From assembly GCF_037071985.1 (NCBI RefSeq), contig NZ_JAXHDF010000002.1, forward strand, positions 248,001 through 312,000: a DNA stretch of 64,000 nt, given 5' to 3'. Below, piece by piece: positions 26,214-35,263 of the stretch (positions are counted from its first letter, which is position 1; every line of letters starts with the position of its first letter). Source of the DNA: Pseudogracilibacillus sp037071985 (GTDB lineage Bacteria > Bacillota > Bacilli > Bacillales > Amphibacillaceae). The position numbers were made by a program, and so were the translations under genes. Below the pieces are notes generated by a model. That model was not told the origin of the DNA. It ran no database searches and was given only the letters and a program-made list of their open reading frames with translations.

Positions 26214-27497
26214 TTACGCCTCCATCATGATTAATTGTGGATCATTTAATAGTCTTTTGATTTGATTTAGTGCATGCTGTCCAGTAGCACCGTCAACGAT
26301 ACGATGGTCAAAACTGAGTGATAATGCAAGCACTGGTGCAACAACCACTTCTCCATTACGAACAACGGCTTTCTCTGCAATCCTACCAATACCTAAAATG
26401 ACCGCTTCCGGATAATTTAGTACTGGTGTAAACCACTGTCCACCTGCAGATCCAATATTTGTAATGGTGTTCGAAGCACCTTTCATCTCCTCAGCTGTTA
26501 GTTTACCACTACGAGCCTTCTCTGCCAACTCATTTATATCTTTAGAGATTTCAAATAAAGATTTACGATCAGCATCTTTAACTACAGGTACAAGTAACCC
26601 TTTATCAGTATCCGCTGCAATCCCGATATTATAGTAATGCTTATAAACAATTTCTTCCGTTTCATCATCTACAGCAGCATTTAATATCGGATATTTTTTC
26701 GAAGCAGAAATTAGTGCTTTCACTACATATGGTAAAAATGTCAGCTTAATATCTTGCTCAGCCGCCACCTCTTTAAATCGTTTGCGATGTGCTACTAATT
26801 CTGTTACATCCACTTCATCCATTAATGTAACATGAGGAGCTTTTGTTTTCGAGTTAACCATCGCTTTAGCAATTGCCTTTCTGATTCCGCTCATTTTCTC
26901 ACGTGTCTCATAATAGTCACCGCTACGCACAACAGCCGGTTGCTCTTTTGTGTCGCTTGCTTCTGGATTTTCTGATGACACTGTTACATCAGCAGCTTTT
27001 GCTGTATCTCCTGATAAATACGTATCGATATCCTCTTTAAGTACACGGCCATTTTTCCCGCTTCCAGTAACTTCTTGAATGACTACATCTTTTTCACGCG
27101 CGTATTTACGAACCGAAGGCATTGCAATTACTCGTTTATCTGACTTCGTGTTTTCTTGCTTTGTTTGTTGGGATGTTGTTTCCTCTTTAGTCTCTTCTTT
27201 AGCAGGCTCTTTCTCTTCTTGTACTTGAGAATCTACTGATTCATCCTCAGATTCATATCCCTCTGCGTCGATACTGATGAGAGGATCTCCAACGATTGCA
27301 ACTTCCCCTTCTGCTACTTTAATGCTTAAAACAGTTCCTTCAACTGGAGAAGGTATTTCAACAACTGCTTTATCATTTTGAACTTCACATAAAGGATCAT
27401 CTTCTTTAATTTCTTCGCCTTCTTTTACAAACCACTTAACTATCTCGCCTTCATGAATACCTTCACCTATATCTGGTAATTTAAATTCAAAAGCCAT
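26214..27497 (-). CDS. pdhC: Pyruvate dehydrogenase complex E2 (dihydrolipoamide acetyltransferase)
   Basis: Structural core and acetyltransferase of the Pdh complex. The 427-aa protein has one lipoyl domain with Lys43 in EVQNDKAVVEIPSP. A long Glu/Lys/Thr/Gln-rich flexible linker follows (about 85-125), then the E1/E3-binding domain (MPSVRKYAREKDV...GSGKNGRVLKEDI, about 128-165), and a catalytic domain ending with SLSFDHRIVDGATG. A single lipoyl domain is the usual Gram-positive form. 21 nt separate it from pdhB. Confidence 0.96.
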   Translation of the reverse strand: MAFEFKLPDIGEGIHEGEIVKWFVKEGEEIKEDDPLCEVQNDKAVVEIPSPVEGTVLSIKVAEGEVAIVGDPLISIDAEGYESEDESVDSQVQEEKEPAKEETKEETTSQQTKQENTKSDKRVIAMPSVRKYAREKDVVIQEVTGSGKNGRVLKEDIDTYLSGDTAKAADVTVSSENPEASDTKEQPAVVRSGDYYETREKMSGIRKAIAKAMVNSKTKAPHVTLMDEVDVTELVAHRKRFKEVAAEQDIKLTFLPYVVKALISASKKYPILNAAVDDETEEIVYKHYYNIGIAADTDKGLLVPVVKDADRKSLFEISKDINELAEKARSGKLTAEEMKGASNTITNIGSAGGQWFTPVLNYPEAVILGIGRIAEKAVVRNGEVVVAPVLALSLSFDHRIVDGATGQHALNQIKRLLNDPQLIMMEA

Positions 27498-27518
27498 CTG
27501 ATTAACCTCCTATCTCGT

Positions 27519-28496
27519 TTAAAAGTTCATTACTTCTCCGACTTTTTTCAAAATTTCTTGATGATCTGGTAACCAAGCATCTTCAACTGCTGCAAAAGGA
27601 TATACTGTATCTGGAGCTGTCACACGTAAAACAGGAGCTTCTAGATGCAAAATAGCTCGCTCTTGAATTTCAGCCACTACATTTGCTGCTATACCTGCTT
27701 GACGTTGAGCTTCTTGTACAACAACTGCACGATTTGTTTTCTCAACTGATTTAATAATAGTTGGGATATCGATAGGCGATACGGTACGTAAGTCAATTAC
27801 TTCAGCATCAATACCATCTTTCTCTAATTCGGTGGCTGCTTTTAAACAAGCATGAACCATTGCACCATAAGTAATTAGAGTAACATCTTTTCCTTCACGT
27901 TTTACATCTGCTTTACCTATTTCAATTGTATATTCCTCTTCAGGGACTTCCCCTCTAAATGAACGATACAGTTTCATATGTTCTAAAAAGATAACTGGAT
28001 CATTATCTCGAATTGCAGAAATTAAAAGTCCCTTAGCATCATATGGAGTTGAAGGAATGACTACTTTTAATCCTGGCTGCTGTGCGACAAGACCTTCGAG
28101 TGAGTCTGCATGGAGTTCTGGTGTTTGCACTCCTCCACCAAACGGAGAACGAACCGTTATTGGAGAAGAAAACGTATTACCTGTACGATAGCGCATACGT
28201 GCCATTTGACCATTAATAGAATCCATTACTTCATATAAAAATCCAAAAAACTGAATCTCTGGAACTGGTCGAAACCCTTGTAATGCTAGTCCGATTGCTA
28301 ATCCCCCAATCGCTGACTCCGCCAGTGGTGTATCAAAGACACGGTCTTCACCAAAATCTTTTTGTAATCCTTCTGTTGCTCGGAAAACTCCACCATTTCT
28401 ACCTACGTCTTCGCCGAATACTAGCACATTTTTATCTTTCTTCAATTCATTGTGCATTGCATCAGTTATCGCTTGAATCATTGTCATTTGTGCCAT
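27519..28496 (-). CDS. pdhB: Pyruvate dehydrogenase E1 beta subunit
   Basis: Beta chain of the thiamine-diphosphate E1. The 325-aa protein starts MAQMTMIQAITDAM and has FGEDVGRNGGVFRAT, DTPLAESAIGGLAIGLA, SPFGGGVQTPELHADSLEG, FLEHMKLYRSFRGEVPEE, and the C-terminal transketolase domain. The ATG at 28496 is chosen because AAGGAG lies 10 nt upstream; the open frame continues upstream into the pdhA 3' end without a better start. Its ATG and the pdhA stop are separated by 1 nt, suggesting translational coupling. Confidence 0.96.
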   Translation of the reverse strand: MAQMTMIQAITDAMHNELKKDKNVLVFGEDVGRNGGVFRATEGLQKDFGEDRVFDTPLAESAIGGLAIGLALQGFRPVPEIQFFGFLYEVMDSINGQMARMRYRTGNTFSSPITVRSPFGGGVQTPELHADSLEGLVAQQPGLKVVIPSTPYDAKGLLISAIRDNDPVIFLEHMKLYRSFRGEVPEEEYTIEIGKADVKREGKDVTLITYGAMVHACLKAATELEKDGIDAEVIDLRTVSPIDIPTIIKSVEKTNRAVVVQEAQRQAGIAANVVAEIQERAILHLEAPVLRVTAPDTVYPFAAVEDAWLPDHQEILKKVGEVMNF

Positions 28497-28497
28497 T

Positions 28498-29589
28498 TTA
28501 CTTCGACTCCTTTTCTCTGTATTCCTGCATTTGCTCTTCAAGATTATGAGGTAAATTTTCGTACATATTCTCCATAAGCTCTGTTACTTTTTGTTTTGGA
28601 TATGCATCTGCTTTTTTAATCGCTTCTTTTATTTCCTCTTTTGCACGTTCAATAACTTCGTTTTCTTGATCTTCAGACCATAAATTTTTGTTTTCTAAAT
28701 AAGTTCTGAAACGTACAAGCGGATCTCTTTGCTCCCACTCTGAATCTAAATCTTTTGTACGATATCTCGTTGGATCATCTCCAGCCATTGTATGTGGTCC
28801 ATAACGATATGTTATTGTTTCAATCAAAGTAGGACCTTCTCCATTAATCGCGCGTTTACGTGCATGCTCCGTTGCTGCATAAACTGCCAACGGATCCATT
28901 CCATCTATTTGGAATCCTTCAATTCCAGCGGAAACCGCTTTTTGGGCAAGTGTCTTTGCTTTTGTTTGAAGTTCTACCGGGACAGAAATAGCAAAAAAGT
29001 TGTTTTGTATAAAGAAAATAGCTGGAGCATTATAGGCTCCCGCAAAGTTAATTCCCTCGTAGAAATCTCCTTGCGAAGTACCTCCATCACCTGTATACGT
29101 AACGGCAACAGACTTGTTCCCTCTCAATTTCATTCCTAACGCTACACCTGCCGCTTGAACGTATTGAGCACCAATAATAATTTGTGGGCTGAGCGCATTT
29201 ACCCCTTCAGGCATTTGGTTTCCATGAAAATGGCCTTTAGAGAAAAGAAATGCTTGGTACAGCGGTAAGCCATGCCAAATCAGCTGTGGAACATCACGAT
29301 ATCCCGGTAAAATAAAATCTTCTTTTTCTAATGCAAATTGACTAGCAATTTGCGAAGCTTCCTGACCTGCAGTCGGTGCGTAAAAACCAAGTCTTCCTTG
29401 TCTATTTAATGCAATGGAGCGCTGATCTAATACTCTCGTGTAAACCATTCTGGTCATTAATTCTTGTAATTCTTCATCCGAGAGATTAGGTACATACTCT
29501 TCATTAACAATTTCCCCATGTTCGTTTAGCACTTGAAACATTTCAAATTTATTTTCTATCTCTTCTAGATTATGTTTCAATTCAGTCAC
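28498..29589 (-). CDS. pdhA: Pyruvate dehydrogenase E1 alpha subunit
   Basis: Alpha chain of E1, decarboxylating pyruvate. The 363-aa protein has RVLDQRSIALNRQGRLGFYAPTAGQE (split here: the motif spans about 55-80), ThDP motif GDGGTSQGDFYEGINFAGAY, and the MAGDDPTRYRT loop. GTG at 29589 is the upstream start, but AGAGGTG, which overlaps that GTG, is ideally placed 6 nt before an in-frame TTG at 29580, so the TTG may be the true start. First gene of pdhABCD. Confidence 0.95.
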   Translation of the reverse strand: MTELKHNLEEIENKFEMFQVLNEHGEIVNEEYVPNLSDEELQELMTRMVYTRVLDQRSIALNRQGRLGFYAPTAGQEASQIASQFALEKEDFILPGYRDVPQLIWHGLPLYQAFLFSKGHFHGNQMPEGVNALSPQIIIGAQYVQAAGVALGMKLRGNKSVAVTYTGDGGTSQGDFYEGINFAGAYNAPAIFFIQNNFFAISVPVELQTKAKTLAQKAVSAGIEGFQIDGMDPLAVYAATEHARKRAINGEGPTLIETITYRYGPHTMAGDDPTRYRTKDLDSEWEQRDPLVRFRTYLENKNLWSEDQENEVIERAKEEIKEAIKKADAYPKQKVTELMENMYENLPHNLEEQMQEYREKESK

Positions 29590-29949
29590 CTCTTCCTTTC
29601 CTTCATATCTAATAATGTATTCTTTACTATTTTTATAAAACTATCATTCCGTGATGCTTCTAACCATTATGAAAGCCTTTTATTAAAACTGTTATAATAA
29701 AAATATATTTCATAATAGTACAATGTTACATAAATCTAGTTTAGCTTATCGACTCTGTTAGGTCAACGTTTTTAACTGGTTTTATTATGTTTCTTATTAA
29801 AATTATCTAGATTTATAACTGTTGTATTACTGCTCCATCTAATCTGTTGTAGTAATAATACCAAACTGTATTAGTATATGCTCTACTTATTCCTCTGTAT
29901 TAGCACACATGATTATTTTCTCATTCTTTTTAAATATACCCATAAAAAA
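29590..29949. other. pdhA upstream region
   Basis: 360 bp between pdhA and the ykyA terminator with no gene visible. It is very AT-rich and holds the candidate pdhA promoter (29694-29723). No cre box or riboswitch was recognised. Confidence 0.6.
29694..29723 (-). promoter_or_regulatory. Candidate pdhA promoter
   Basis: Minus strand -35 TTGTAC (29718-29723), 18-bp spacer, -10 TATTAT (29694-29699), giving a leader of roughly 95 nt to pdhA. It is the best-looking match in an AT-rich region, so the call is tentative. Confidence 0.4.
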
Positions 29950-29978
29950 GAGAGTTAAATCTTATCCATTTAACTCTC
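29950..29978 (-). terminator. Terminator after ykyA
   Basis: Stem GAGAGTTAAAT (29950-29960) / ATTTAACTCTC (29968-29978), 7-nt loop, followed on the minus strand by TTTTTTATG. It separates ykyA from pdhA. Confidence 0.9.
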
Positions 29979-29986
29979 ATATACCT

Positions 29987-30628
29987 TTATTTTTCATTAT
30001 TCATCTCATAATATTCTTGTTTTAAACTATTATAAAGTGCAGTTTCATTATTAAATAATTCATTTGCTTTAAAAACCTCATCATAACTGTTATTTACATT
30101 TTCCAAGACTGAGTATACATCTCTTTCATTAAATTTGTCTTCATTAAATATCGAATAAAGTTCTTTTGTCATTCGAATTGATTCTGAATATTGCTCGTAA
30201 ACTTTTTCATATGCTTCATATCGATTTATCATTGTTTCGTACATTTTTTCCATCTGAAGTTTTTGATCTTTATCGCTTATTTTTTCTAATAATGGTTCAA
30301 TTTGTTCAAATGCCTCACGCGACTCTTCCATGCTTGTCCTTTCTAATTTTACATATTCAAGTCGTTCATCCAATAATTCTATCGCTTGTTCAGATAATTC
30401 TTTAGCTTCATCCATTTCATCTGAGGCAAGCTCCATAATTTTTTTATAAATCTCTTCATCTTTTTGTTCTAGCTCATACACTTTTTCTTGATTTGCTTGA
30501 AATTCTTGTTCGATCTCAACTGTTTCCTCTAAATATTTATGTATTTCATCCGTTACATCTCCTTTGCCACAGGCAGAAAGAATAACTAGAAACAGAATAA
30601 GTAACGATATATGAATTAATTTGTTCAA
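29987..30628 (-). CDS. ykyA: YkyA-like coiled-coil lipoprotein
   Basis: A 213-aa lipoprotein. The N-terminal signal peptide ends in lipobox LSAC (Cys20). The rest is highly charged, Glu/Lys-rich and predicted long helical (KVYELEQKDEEIYKKIMELA and similar heptads). Fits the YkyA family, annotated as putative cell-wall-binding lipoprotein; in B. subtilis ykyA is also just upstream of pdhA. Function is unknown. GGGGG ribosome binding site before the ATG at 30628. Confidence 0.82.
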   Translation of the reverse strand: MNKLIHISLLILFLVILSACGKGDVTDEIHKYLEETVEIEQEFQANQEKVYELEQKDEEIYKKIMELASDEMDEAKELSEQAIELLDERLEYVKLERTSMEESREAFEQIEPLLEKISDKDQKLQMEKMYETMINRYEAYEKVYEQYSESIRMTKELYSIFNEDKFNERDVYSVLENVNNSYDEVFKANELFNNETALYNSLKQEYYEMNNEK

Positions 30629-30791
30629 TAGTAATGTCCCCCTTCCATCACTAAATTATATAACATATTTATCATACACTTAGACGAAATTATTTTACAG
30701 TAGCAATTGTATGAATGTCCTATCAAAAATATGTTAAAATATAATCTAAAGTGATGAGAACAATAAAGATAGATATAAGGAGTACGAATAA

Positions 30792-31340
30792 ATGTTACTA
30801 ATGAAAGATATTGTAAGAGACGGACATCCTGCTTTAAGGAATAAATCAATTGAAGTTGATTTACCGCCATCTGAAGAAGATGTTTATTTATTAAATCAAA
30901 TGATGGCCTTTATTAAAAACAGTCAAGACGAAGAAATTGCAAATCAGTATAAATTGCGTTCTGGTGTCGGTTTAGCCGCGCCACAACTTGGAATAAATAA
31001 GCAGTTAGTAGTTATTCATTTTAGACACAATGATAAACTTTACAGTTATCATCTGATCAATCCGAAGATTATCAGTCATTCTGTTGAAAAAGCTTTTTTA
31101 AGTGGTGGAGAAGGTTGTCTATCAGTCGACGAACCAATTGAAGGTTTGGTCGTCCGTAATGCACGGGTAACTGTGAGAGCATTCGATATAAATGGAAATC
31201 CACTTAAACTTAGATTTAAAGGCTATCCTGCAATTGTAATTCAACATGAAATTGATCATCTAAATGGAATTATGTTTTACGATTATATTAACAAACAAAA
31301 CCCTTACCATATACCAGATCAAGCTGTAGAAATTGAATAA
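30792..31340 (+). CDS. def: Peptide deformylase
   Basis: Metalloenzyme removing the formyl group from nascent N-terminal Met. The 182-aa protein carries all three family motifs: GVGLAAPQLG (about 57-66), EGCLSV with the metal Cys (about 110-115) and QHEIDHLNG with the metal histidines (about 153-161). The insert between motifs 1 and 2 and the length fit the Gram-positive type 2 form (YkrB/DefB). AAGGAG is 9 nt before the ATG at 30792. Confidence 0.96.
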   Translation: MLLMKDIVRDGHPALRNKSIEVDLPPSEEDVYLLNQMMAFIKNSQDEEIANQYKLRSGVGLAAPQLGINKQLVVIHFRHNDKLYSYHLINPKIISHSVEKAFLSGGEGCLSVDEPIEGLVVRNARVTVRAFDINGNPLKLRFKGYPAIVIQHEIDHLNGIMFYDYINKQNPYHIPDQAVEIE

Positions 31341-31350
31341 TTTTTCTTTT

Positions 31351-31380
31351 AAAATAACCTTTTAATTAAAAGGTTATTTT
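31351..31380 (+). terminator. Bidirectional-type terminator after def
   Basis: A perfect 30-bp palindrome: AAAATAACCTTTTAA (31351-31365) followed directly by TTAAAAGGTTATTTT (31366-31380), then TTATCTTT. Confidence 0.9.
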
Positions 31381-31576
31381 TTATCTTTACTAAAAGGTAT
31401 ATTACTACACTAAACAAGTAAAAATACTGTTAGTAAAACTAATCAACAAAGAAAATTGTTAAAAATAATTGATATTTATTCCATTAAAATAGAAATCATA
31501 TTATAATAAGATTAACAGGGATTGGATCGGTTAAAGTTTTTATCTTGCTTTTCTTAATTAGAAAGGAGATGCATGG

Positions 31577-31663
31577 GTGATGTTTAAGCGCCTAAAAGAA
31601 AAGCTAAAGAGAAAATGGAAAGAGTTTTTGAGACAAGGACGTGTACCGACTACTGATAAATAG
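31577..31663 (+). CDS. Unrecognised 28-aa basic amphipathic peptide
   Basis: Short open frame with a strong AAAGGAG, starting GTG (31577) directly followed by ATG (31580). The peptide includes MFKRLKEKLKRKWKEFLRQG and ends RVPTTDK. Eleven of the first 20 residues are Lys/Arg, spaced to form a one-faced hydrophobic (F, L, L, W, F, L) amphipathic helix, which suggests membrane-surface or nucleic-acid binding. It lies between the def terminator and rpoY-rnjA on the same strand, with its stop about 96 nt before rpoY and no terminator between, so it may lead the rpoY-rnjA transcript. I do not recognise the family. A regulatory leader peptide is another reading. Confidence 0.55.
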   Translation: MMFKRLKEKLKRKWKEFLRQGRVPTTDK

Positions 31664-31759
31664 AACTACTTTTAAGGACAACGAGTAATAATTTAAACAT
31701 GAAAAAACACGGAAGAAAAATGGTTATTTTTATATCGAATATACATTAGGAGAGATAGA

Positions 31760-31966
31760 ATGATTTTTAAAGTTTTATATCAAGACTCTGATGTTGCTCT
31801 AACGCGTGAAGGGACAAAAAGCCTTTACGTTGAAGCAGAATCAGAGCGAGACGTGCGAAAAAAATTATCCAATCGTAATATTAACATCGAATATATCCAG
31901 CAGTTAAAAGAATTGCATTTTGAGTATGAAAAAAAATCTGAACACTTTAGAATTGAGAGTGTCTGA
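31760..31966 (+). CDS. rpoY: RNA polymerase epsilon subunit RpoY
   Basis: Small auxiliary subunit of Firmicute RNA polymerase. The 68-aa protein contains MIFKVLYQDS, EVPVRE-like TREGTKSLYVEAESERDVR and the closing EHFRIESV, matching YkzG/RpoY in size and pattern. AGGAGAG lies 8 nt before the ATG. Its stop is 2 nt before the rnjA ATG, the conserved rpoY-rnjA pairing. Confidence 0.93.
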   Translation: MIFKVLYQDSDVALTREGTKSLYVEAESERDVRKKLSNRNINIEYIQQLKELHFEYEKKSEHFRIESV

Positions 31967-31968
31967 TC

Positions 31969-33636
31969 ATGAAATTTGTAAAAAATGATCAAACTGCCGT
32001 TTTTGCACTTGGCGGCTTAGACGAAATCGGGAAAAACATGTATTGTGTACAATTTCAAGATGAAATCATCGTGATCGATGCAGGAATTAAATTCCCAGAA
32101 GATGAACTACTTGGAATTGATTATGTAATACCTGATTACACATACTTAGTGCAAAATAAAGATAAAATTCAAGGACTCATTATCACGCATGGTCATGAAG
32201 ATCATATTGGTGGTATCCCCTATTTACTGCGTGAAATAAATGTACCTATTTATGCTGGAAAACTTGCGATTGGACTTATACGAAATAAATTAGAAGAACA
32301 TGGATTATTAAGAAACGCAAAACTAAACACAATTCAAGAAGACGATATTATAAAATTCCGTAAAACTTCCGTAAGCTTCTTTCATGTTACCCACAGTATT
32401 CCTGATGCATTCGGTGTTGTAGTAAAAACACCTGCAGGGAATATTGTCCAGACTGGAGACTTCAAATTTGATTTTACCCCAGTCGGAGAACCCGCTAACC
32501 TGGCCAAAATGGCACAAATTGGTGAAGAAGGCGTGCTTTGCTTATTATCAGATAGCACAAACAGTGAGGTTCCAGGATTTACGATGTCTGAACAAGTAGT
32601 TAAAGAAAATATTAACGATATTTTCAGTAGAGTTGATGAGCGATTAATTTTTGCTACCTTTGCTTCGAATATTTACCGATTACAACAAGTAGTGGATGCC
32701 GCTGTTACACATAATCGAAAAGTAGCGATTTTCGGAAGAAGCATGGAATCCGCTATTGAAATCGGACGAGAATTAGGCTATATTGAAGCGCCAAAAGGTA
32801 CGTTCATTGATACAAATCAAATTAATCGTTTTCCATCTAACGAAATTGCGATCCTTTGTACCGGTTCCCAAGGAGAACCTATGGCAGCTCTTTCCCGAAT
32901 TGCTAACGGAACCCATCGACAAATACAAATTACACCTGGTGATACGGTTGTCTTTTCTTCCTCACCAATCCCTGGAAATAATGTAAGTGTCAGCCGTATT
33001 ATTAACCAGTTAATGCGAGCAGGAGCAAAAGTAATTCACGGACCACTAAGTAATATTCACACTTCAGGTCATGGAAGTCAGGACGAACAAAAGTTAATGC
33101 TTCGTTTAATGAAACCGAAGTTTTTCATGCCTATACATGGTGAATATAGTATGTTAAATGAACATACAAAACTCGCAATTGCTTGCGGTGTAGAAGAAAA
33201 AAATACGTTCATTTTAGACAATGGAGATGTACTTGCTTTAAGCAAGGATCGAGCAAGCGTTGCTGGAAAAATTCCTTCCGGCTCTGTCTATGTAGATGGT
33301 AGCGGAATTGGAGATATTGGCAATATTGTGCTCCGTGATCGACGCATCTTATCAGAAGAAGGACTAGTCATCGTTGTAGTAAGTATTAATATGAAAAACT
33401 TTGAAATAGCGGCAGGTCCAGATATCATTTCACGTGGTTTTGTCTATATGAGGGAATCCGAGGACCTGATTAATGAAGCCCAAAAACTTGTTGCAGATCA
33501 TTTAAATAAGATTATGAGCAGAAAGACAAGCAAATGGTCAGAAATTAAAAATGAGATCATCGATACGATTGCTCCATTGCTATATGAAAAAACAAAACGT
33601 AGACCAATGATCCTTCCAATTATCATGGAAGTATAA
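31969..33636 (+). CDS. rnjA: Ribonuclease J1
   Basis: Endonuclease and 5'-3' exonuclease central to mRNA decay and rRNA maturation. The 555-aa protein is a metallo-beta-lactamase/beta-CASP enzyme with the HGHEDHIGG metal motif (His74, His76, Asp78, His79). Later come HVTHSIPDAFG, QTGDFKFD, the beta-CASP block (GRSMESAIEIG) and the HTSGHGSQDE and PIHGEY motifs. 555 aa and the rpoY neighbour identify J1 rather than J2. It begins 2 nt after rpoY with little separate ribosome binding site, so it is likely translationally coupled. SR1P, encoded at 24150, is known in B. subtilis to link GapA to RNase J1. Confidence 0.96.
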   Translation: MKFVKNDQTAVFALGGLDEIGKNMYCVQFQDEIIVIDAGIKFPEDELLGIDYVIPDYTYLVQNKDKIQGLIITHGHEDHIGGIPYLLREINVPIYAGKLAIGLIRNKLEEHGLLRNAKLNTIQEDDIIKFRKTSVSFFHVTHSIPDAFGVVVKTPAGNIVQTGDFKFDFTPVGEPANLAKMAQIGEEGVLCLLSDSTNSEVPGFTMSEQVVKENINDIFSRVDERLIFATFASNIYRLQQVVDAAVTHNRKVAIFGRSMESAIEIGRELGYIEAPKGTFIDTNQINRFPSNEIAILCTGSQGEPMAALSRIANGTHRQIQITPGDTVVFSSSPIPGNNVSVSRIINQLMRAGAKVIHGPLSNIHTSGHGSQDEQKLMLRLMKPKFFMPIHGEYSMLNEHTKLAIACGVEEKNTFILDNGDVLALSKDRASVAGKIPSGSVYVDGSGIGDIGNIVLRDRRILSEEGLVIVVVSINMKNFEIAAGPDIISRGFVYMRESEDLINEAQKLVADHLNKIMSRKTSKWSEIKNEIIDTIAPLLYEKTKRRPMILPIIMEV

Positions 33637-33639
33637 AAC

Positions 33640-33667
33640 AAAAAACCAGCATATTTGCTGGTTTTTT
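33640..33667 (+). terminator. Terminator after rnjA
   Basis: Stem AAAAAACCAGC (33640-33650) / GCTGGTTTTTT (33657-33667) with a 6-nt loop, immediately after the rnjA stop. Confidence 0.92.
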
Positions 33668-33743
33668 ATTGTTTATTATTAGATAGTACTCTCCCCTACC
33701 TTACTGTAAGGAAATGTTTATTACCCATAAATCATTAACTTAA

Positions 33744-34409
33744 TTATCCATCAATAACAAGCTGCCTCTCAAACCTAGAAATATCTTTATCTGCTCCGAT
33801 AACGATTAAAATGTCTCCTTCTTGAATGTTATAGTCAGCTTGTGGGGAAACATTCATTTGCTTTCCACGTTTAATTGCAACAACGTTACAACCAAATTTT
33901 GCCCTAATATCTAACTCTATTAATGTTTTACCTAACATTTTTCTTCCTGCAATTACTTCAACCATACTATGATCCTCTGAGAGCTCTAAATAATCTAATA
34001 TATTGCTTGATATTAAGCTATGCGCTAATCGCCTACCCATATCACGCTCGGGATGAACAACATGATGTGCACCGATCTTATTTAATATTTTTTCATGGTA
34101 ATCATTTTGCGCCTTGACAGTAATCTTTTTAATGCCTAAATCTGCTAATATAACTGTTGTCAAAATACTTGCCTGGATATTATCACCAATTGCAACAATC
34201 ACATGGTCAATATTTTTGATTCCTAGATCTTTTAAAGCATGCTCATCTGTAGAATCAGCTATAACTGCATGAGAGGCAATATTTTTATACTCATTTATTT
34301 TTTGCTCATTCTTATCAATAGCTAGGACTTTCATCCCTTCCATACTTAATTCCTCACATATACTGCCACCAAATCTGCCTAAACCAATTACTGCAAACTC
34401 TCGTTTCAT
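33744..34409 (-). CDS. ktrC: Ktr potassium uptake regulatory subunit KtrC
   Basis: Cytosolic RCK gating ring of a Ktr K+ channel; binds ATP/ADP in its N-terminal domain and c-di-AMP in its C-terminal one. The 221-aa protein has the Rossmann motif VIGLGRFGGSICEEL at the start, AIDKNEQK (nucleotide ribose Asp) and HVVHPERDMGRRLA. A C-terminal RCK_C domain starts at about 135. In B. subtilis KtrC (YkqB) lies next to rnjA as here, whereas KtrA is with KtrB. Its pore partner KtrD is at 38608. Confidence 0.93.
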   Translation of the reverse strand: MKREFAVIGLGRFGGSICEELSMEGMKVLAIDKNEQKINEYKNIASHAVIADSTDEHALKDLGIKNIDHVIVAIGDNIQASILTTVILADLGIKKITVKAQNDYHEKILNKIGAHHVVHPERDMGRRLAHSLISSNILDYLELSEDHSMVEVIAGRKMLGKTLIELDIRAKFGCNVVAIKRGKQMNVSPQADYNIQEGDILIVIGADKDISRFERQLVIDG

Positions 34410-34588
34410 TCATGCTTCCTCCGTAACCTTTTCCTTAACGCTAATAATGCTTTCTCTTACAGGAAATATAATGGTAATTGTAAATATTAATAAGTATTGG
34501 AATCAATATGTACATGGACAAAGAATTCCAAACAATCAATATAAGACTCTTCAAGTTACCAGTTTAAGATTCAACTGTATTATCTTAT

Positions 34589-35029
34589 TTAACGTCTGTA
34601 ATACTCTCGTTTTAAGACTTTTAATATTGCTCTTCTAGTAAGTATTCCGTCAAAAAATCCTTCTTCATCAACTACGCAAACAAATGGTGCATCAATTACT
34701 GCCTTTAAGCCGTCAATAAAACTTGCATTCTTTTGAATGCTTTCAAGATCATTTTTCATTACTTCATGTACCTTAAGTTCCGATAATTTTTCAACTTCAA
34801 AACGTTCAATTCCAAGAATTTGGTCTAATATAACTGTCTTGCTAATAGAACCAGCTAATTTATATGAAGAATCCAAGACAGGTACTGCAAAATAGCCCGA
34901 TTTTACTAATACGAGCAATGCGTGTTCGAGCGGGTTATTTAACTGAACATGCGCTACTTTTTCAGACGGTATCATTAAATCCTTTACCGTTAAATTTTTT
35001 AATTGATTATCCTCTTGTGTCATACTCAT
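34589..35029 (-). CDS. darB: c-di-AMP-binding CBS protein DarB/CbpB (YkuL)
   Basis: Signal receptor: in B. subtilis apo-DarB binds Rel and pyruvate carboxylase and is released by c-di-AMP. The 146-aa protein is a pair of CBS motifs with nothing else. Conserved YkuL stretches are visible: EKVAHVQ, NPLEHALLVL, PVLDSSYKLAG, and closing TRRAILKVL. Start: ATG at 35029 because GAGGAG lies 10 nt upstream; an in-frame TTG at 35035 is too close to it. It stands 180 nt upstream of ktrC on the same strand with no terminator between, so the two c-di-AMP targets may be co-expressed. Confidence 0.88.
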   Translation of the reverse strand: MSMTQEDNQLKNLTVKDLMIPSEKVAHVQLNNPLEHALLVLVKSGYFAVPVLDSSYKLAGSISKTVILDQILGIERFEVEKLSELKVHEVMKNDLESIQKNASFIDGLKAVIDAPFVCVVDEEGFFDGILTRRAILKVLKREYYRR

Positions 35030-35263
35030 ATTCAAGCAACTCCTCTTTAATTTATTCCTTTTTCATGTAAAGCCTTACATTTGGTGTGGAGTTCAATAGA
35101 TAAAAATTGTAATTGGCATTATGAACCTTCTATTATATTTTACCATAGATAGGGTATAAGTAACATGTTGGATGAGCTAATAAAATAAAAAAAAATTCTT
35201 TCCTTCCGACATTTTTATCTGTACAATACATATATATGTCAATTAAAAAGGACGGATGTTTGT

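Noticed and set aside
28792..29139. 115-codon open frame (+) opposite pdhA
   Set aside because: Antisense shadow of a highly conserved gene; no ribosome binding site, Cys-rich low-plausibility product.
34410..34588. c-di-AMP (ydaO) riboswitch before ktrC
   Set aside because: The 180-bp gap is AT-rich with no recognisable conserved ydaO core.
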